Source: an uncultured Desulfovibrio sp. (lineage in GTDB: Bacteria > Desulfobacterota > Desulfovibrionia > Desulfovibrionales > Desulfovibrionaceae). Taken from it: a DNA stretch of 5,007 bases. Shown one piece after another: positions 4,782-5,007 of this stretch. Where the stretch lies: assembly GCA_900550745.1 (NCBI GenBank), contig URTO01000180.1, positions 1 through 5,007 of the forward strand, given 5' to 3'. How positions within the stretch are numbered: position 1 is the first letter of the stretch; the number at the start of each line of letters is the position of its first letter. Position numbers and translations under genes: made by a program. Under the pieces are notes generated by a model. It saw only the letters and a list, made by a program, of their open reading frames with translations. It was not told the origin of the DNA and ran no database searches.

Positions 4782-5007
4782 TTACAGTACCAGAGCCGTG
4801 TTGTCGGTGATGACGGAGCGGAGCTTCAACAGCTCCATGCTGGTGTGCTCGCGGGGGCGGGGAAGATCGATCATGTATTCGGTCTTGATGCTCCCCGGAA
4901 GCTTGCCTTCCATCAGGATGATGCGGTCGCCGAGCGCCAGTGCGTTCTTGGTCTGGTGGTCTTCTGCCACATTGGGCGAGGGGACAAGGATTACAGGCTT
5001 GTGAAGC
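4782..5007 (-). CDS. ABC transporter ATP-binding protein (SsuB/TauB type), C-terminal end; upstream part looks chimeric
   Basis: The frame runs from the window edge to a TAA at 4782-4784 and gives 74 complete codons. The last 50 or so residues, from ALGDRIILMEG through PGSIKTE and IDLPRPRE to the end, match the C-terminus of NitT/TauT-family ATPases (EA.xLxDR, then PG.I, then DLPRPR). Such proteins hydrolyse ATP on the cytoplasmic face to drive uptake. The Walker motifs, signature and H-loop are not in the window. Upstream of about 4943 the residues stop looking like an ATPase: where THD..EA is expected, the sequence reads DHQTKNA. See the separate entry for that segment. The ATPase stop is one base from the next start, so it belongs to the operon with the membrane protein and binding proteins. 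Confidence 0.75.
   Translation of the reverse strand, partial: LHKPVILVPSPNVAEDHQTKNALALGDRIILMEGKLPGSIKTEYMIDLPRPREHTSMELLKLRSVITDNTALVL
4932..5007 (-). other. MurG-like segment fused to the ATPase tail, probable chimera
   Basis: In the same frame as the ATPase tail, the translated end of the window reads KPVILVPSPNVAEDHQTKNA (reading from the edge inward). This is the UDP-GlcNAc-binding signature of MurG, the peptidoglycan glycosyltransferase, in a form I associate with Bacteroidales. It then passes into ALALGDR, where the ATPase begins, and both families can have an ALAL stretch, so the join probably lies at about 4929-4943. No ATPase has this segment before its C-terminal arm as far as I know. 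The simplest reading is an artificial join of two genomes; a real recombination is possible but less likely. Confidence 0.65.

Noticed and set aside
3428..4810. Long open frame of 460 codons on the plus strand
   Set aside because: It lies antisense to binding-protein copy 1 and the membrane-protein gene, both with clear signals and family matches. The translation has no recognisable domain, and high-GC coding DNA often leaves an open antisense frame.
1..5007. CRISPR array, tRNA or rRNA genes, insertion sequence or integrase, toxin-antitoxin pair
   Set aside because: No spaced direct repeats, no cloverleaf-like sequence, no transposase or recombinase motifs and no paired small ORFs were seen on either strand.

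Overview
The window reads as a piece of a high-GC, Gram-negative anaerobe. GC-rich third codon positions, an inactive-looking rhodanese joined to a YceI domain, and a NitT/TauT-type transporter with tandem periplasmic binding proteins fit Desulfovibrionaceae (Desulfovibrio or Bilophila type). That placement is an inference from sequence style. The far right end (about 4932-5007) carries a MurG-like signature of Bacteroidales style fused in frame to an ABC ATPase tail. This makes a metagenome-assembly or amplification chimera likely there.

Layout, left to right. Positions 1-3 may be the ATG of a minus-strand gene lying outside the window. Positions 4-221 are intergenic, with an 11-bp inverted repeat and a weak plus-strand promoter. 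Positions 222-1156 (+) hold a rhodanese-like domain followed by a YceI domain in a different frame. The lost frame restores a textbook rhodanese C-terminus and runs straight into YceI, so this is one 311-residue fusion gene broken by a one-base loss in a G run near 510-513. A perfect 18-bp bidirectional terminator hairpin (1173-1216) separates it from a convergent minus-strand gene (1216-1752) for a small secreted, Arg/Glu/Gln-rich coiled-coil protein. Positions 1753-2040 are intergenic and hold that gene's promoter, a palindrome at its expected transcription start, a G-quadruplex-type tract and the terminator of the next operon.

Positions 2041-5007 are one minus-strand transporter operon, read from right to left: the C-terminus of an ABC ATPase (stop at 4782), a 128-residue membrane protein of unknown function (4394-4780, one base after the ATPase stop), then two paralogous 359-residue periplasmic substrate-binding proteins (3221-4300 and 2041-3120). 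The first binding-protein gene has its own consensus -10 box and a very strong ribosome-binding site. A stable hairpin lies between the two, so the binding proteins can be made in excess over the ATPase and in unequal amounts to each other. The permease and most of the ATPase lie outside the window. The substrate cannot be told from the sequence; the family takes up sulfonates, taurine, nitrate or pyrimidine-like compounds.

I see no new defence, mobile or CRISPR system. The observations most worth checking are the split rhodanese-YceI gene, the MurG/ATPase junction, and the tandem binding proteins with their intercistronic hairpin.
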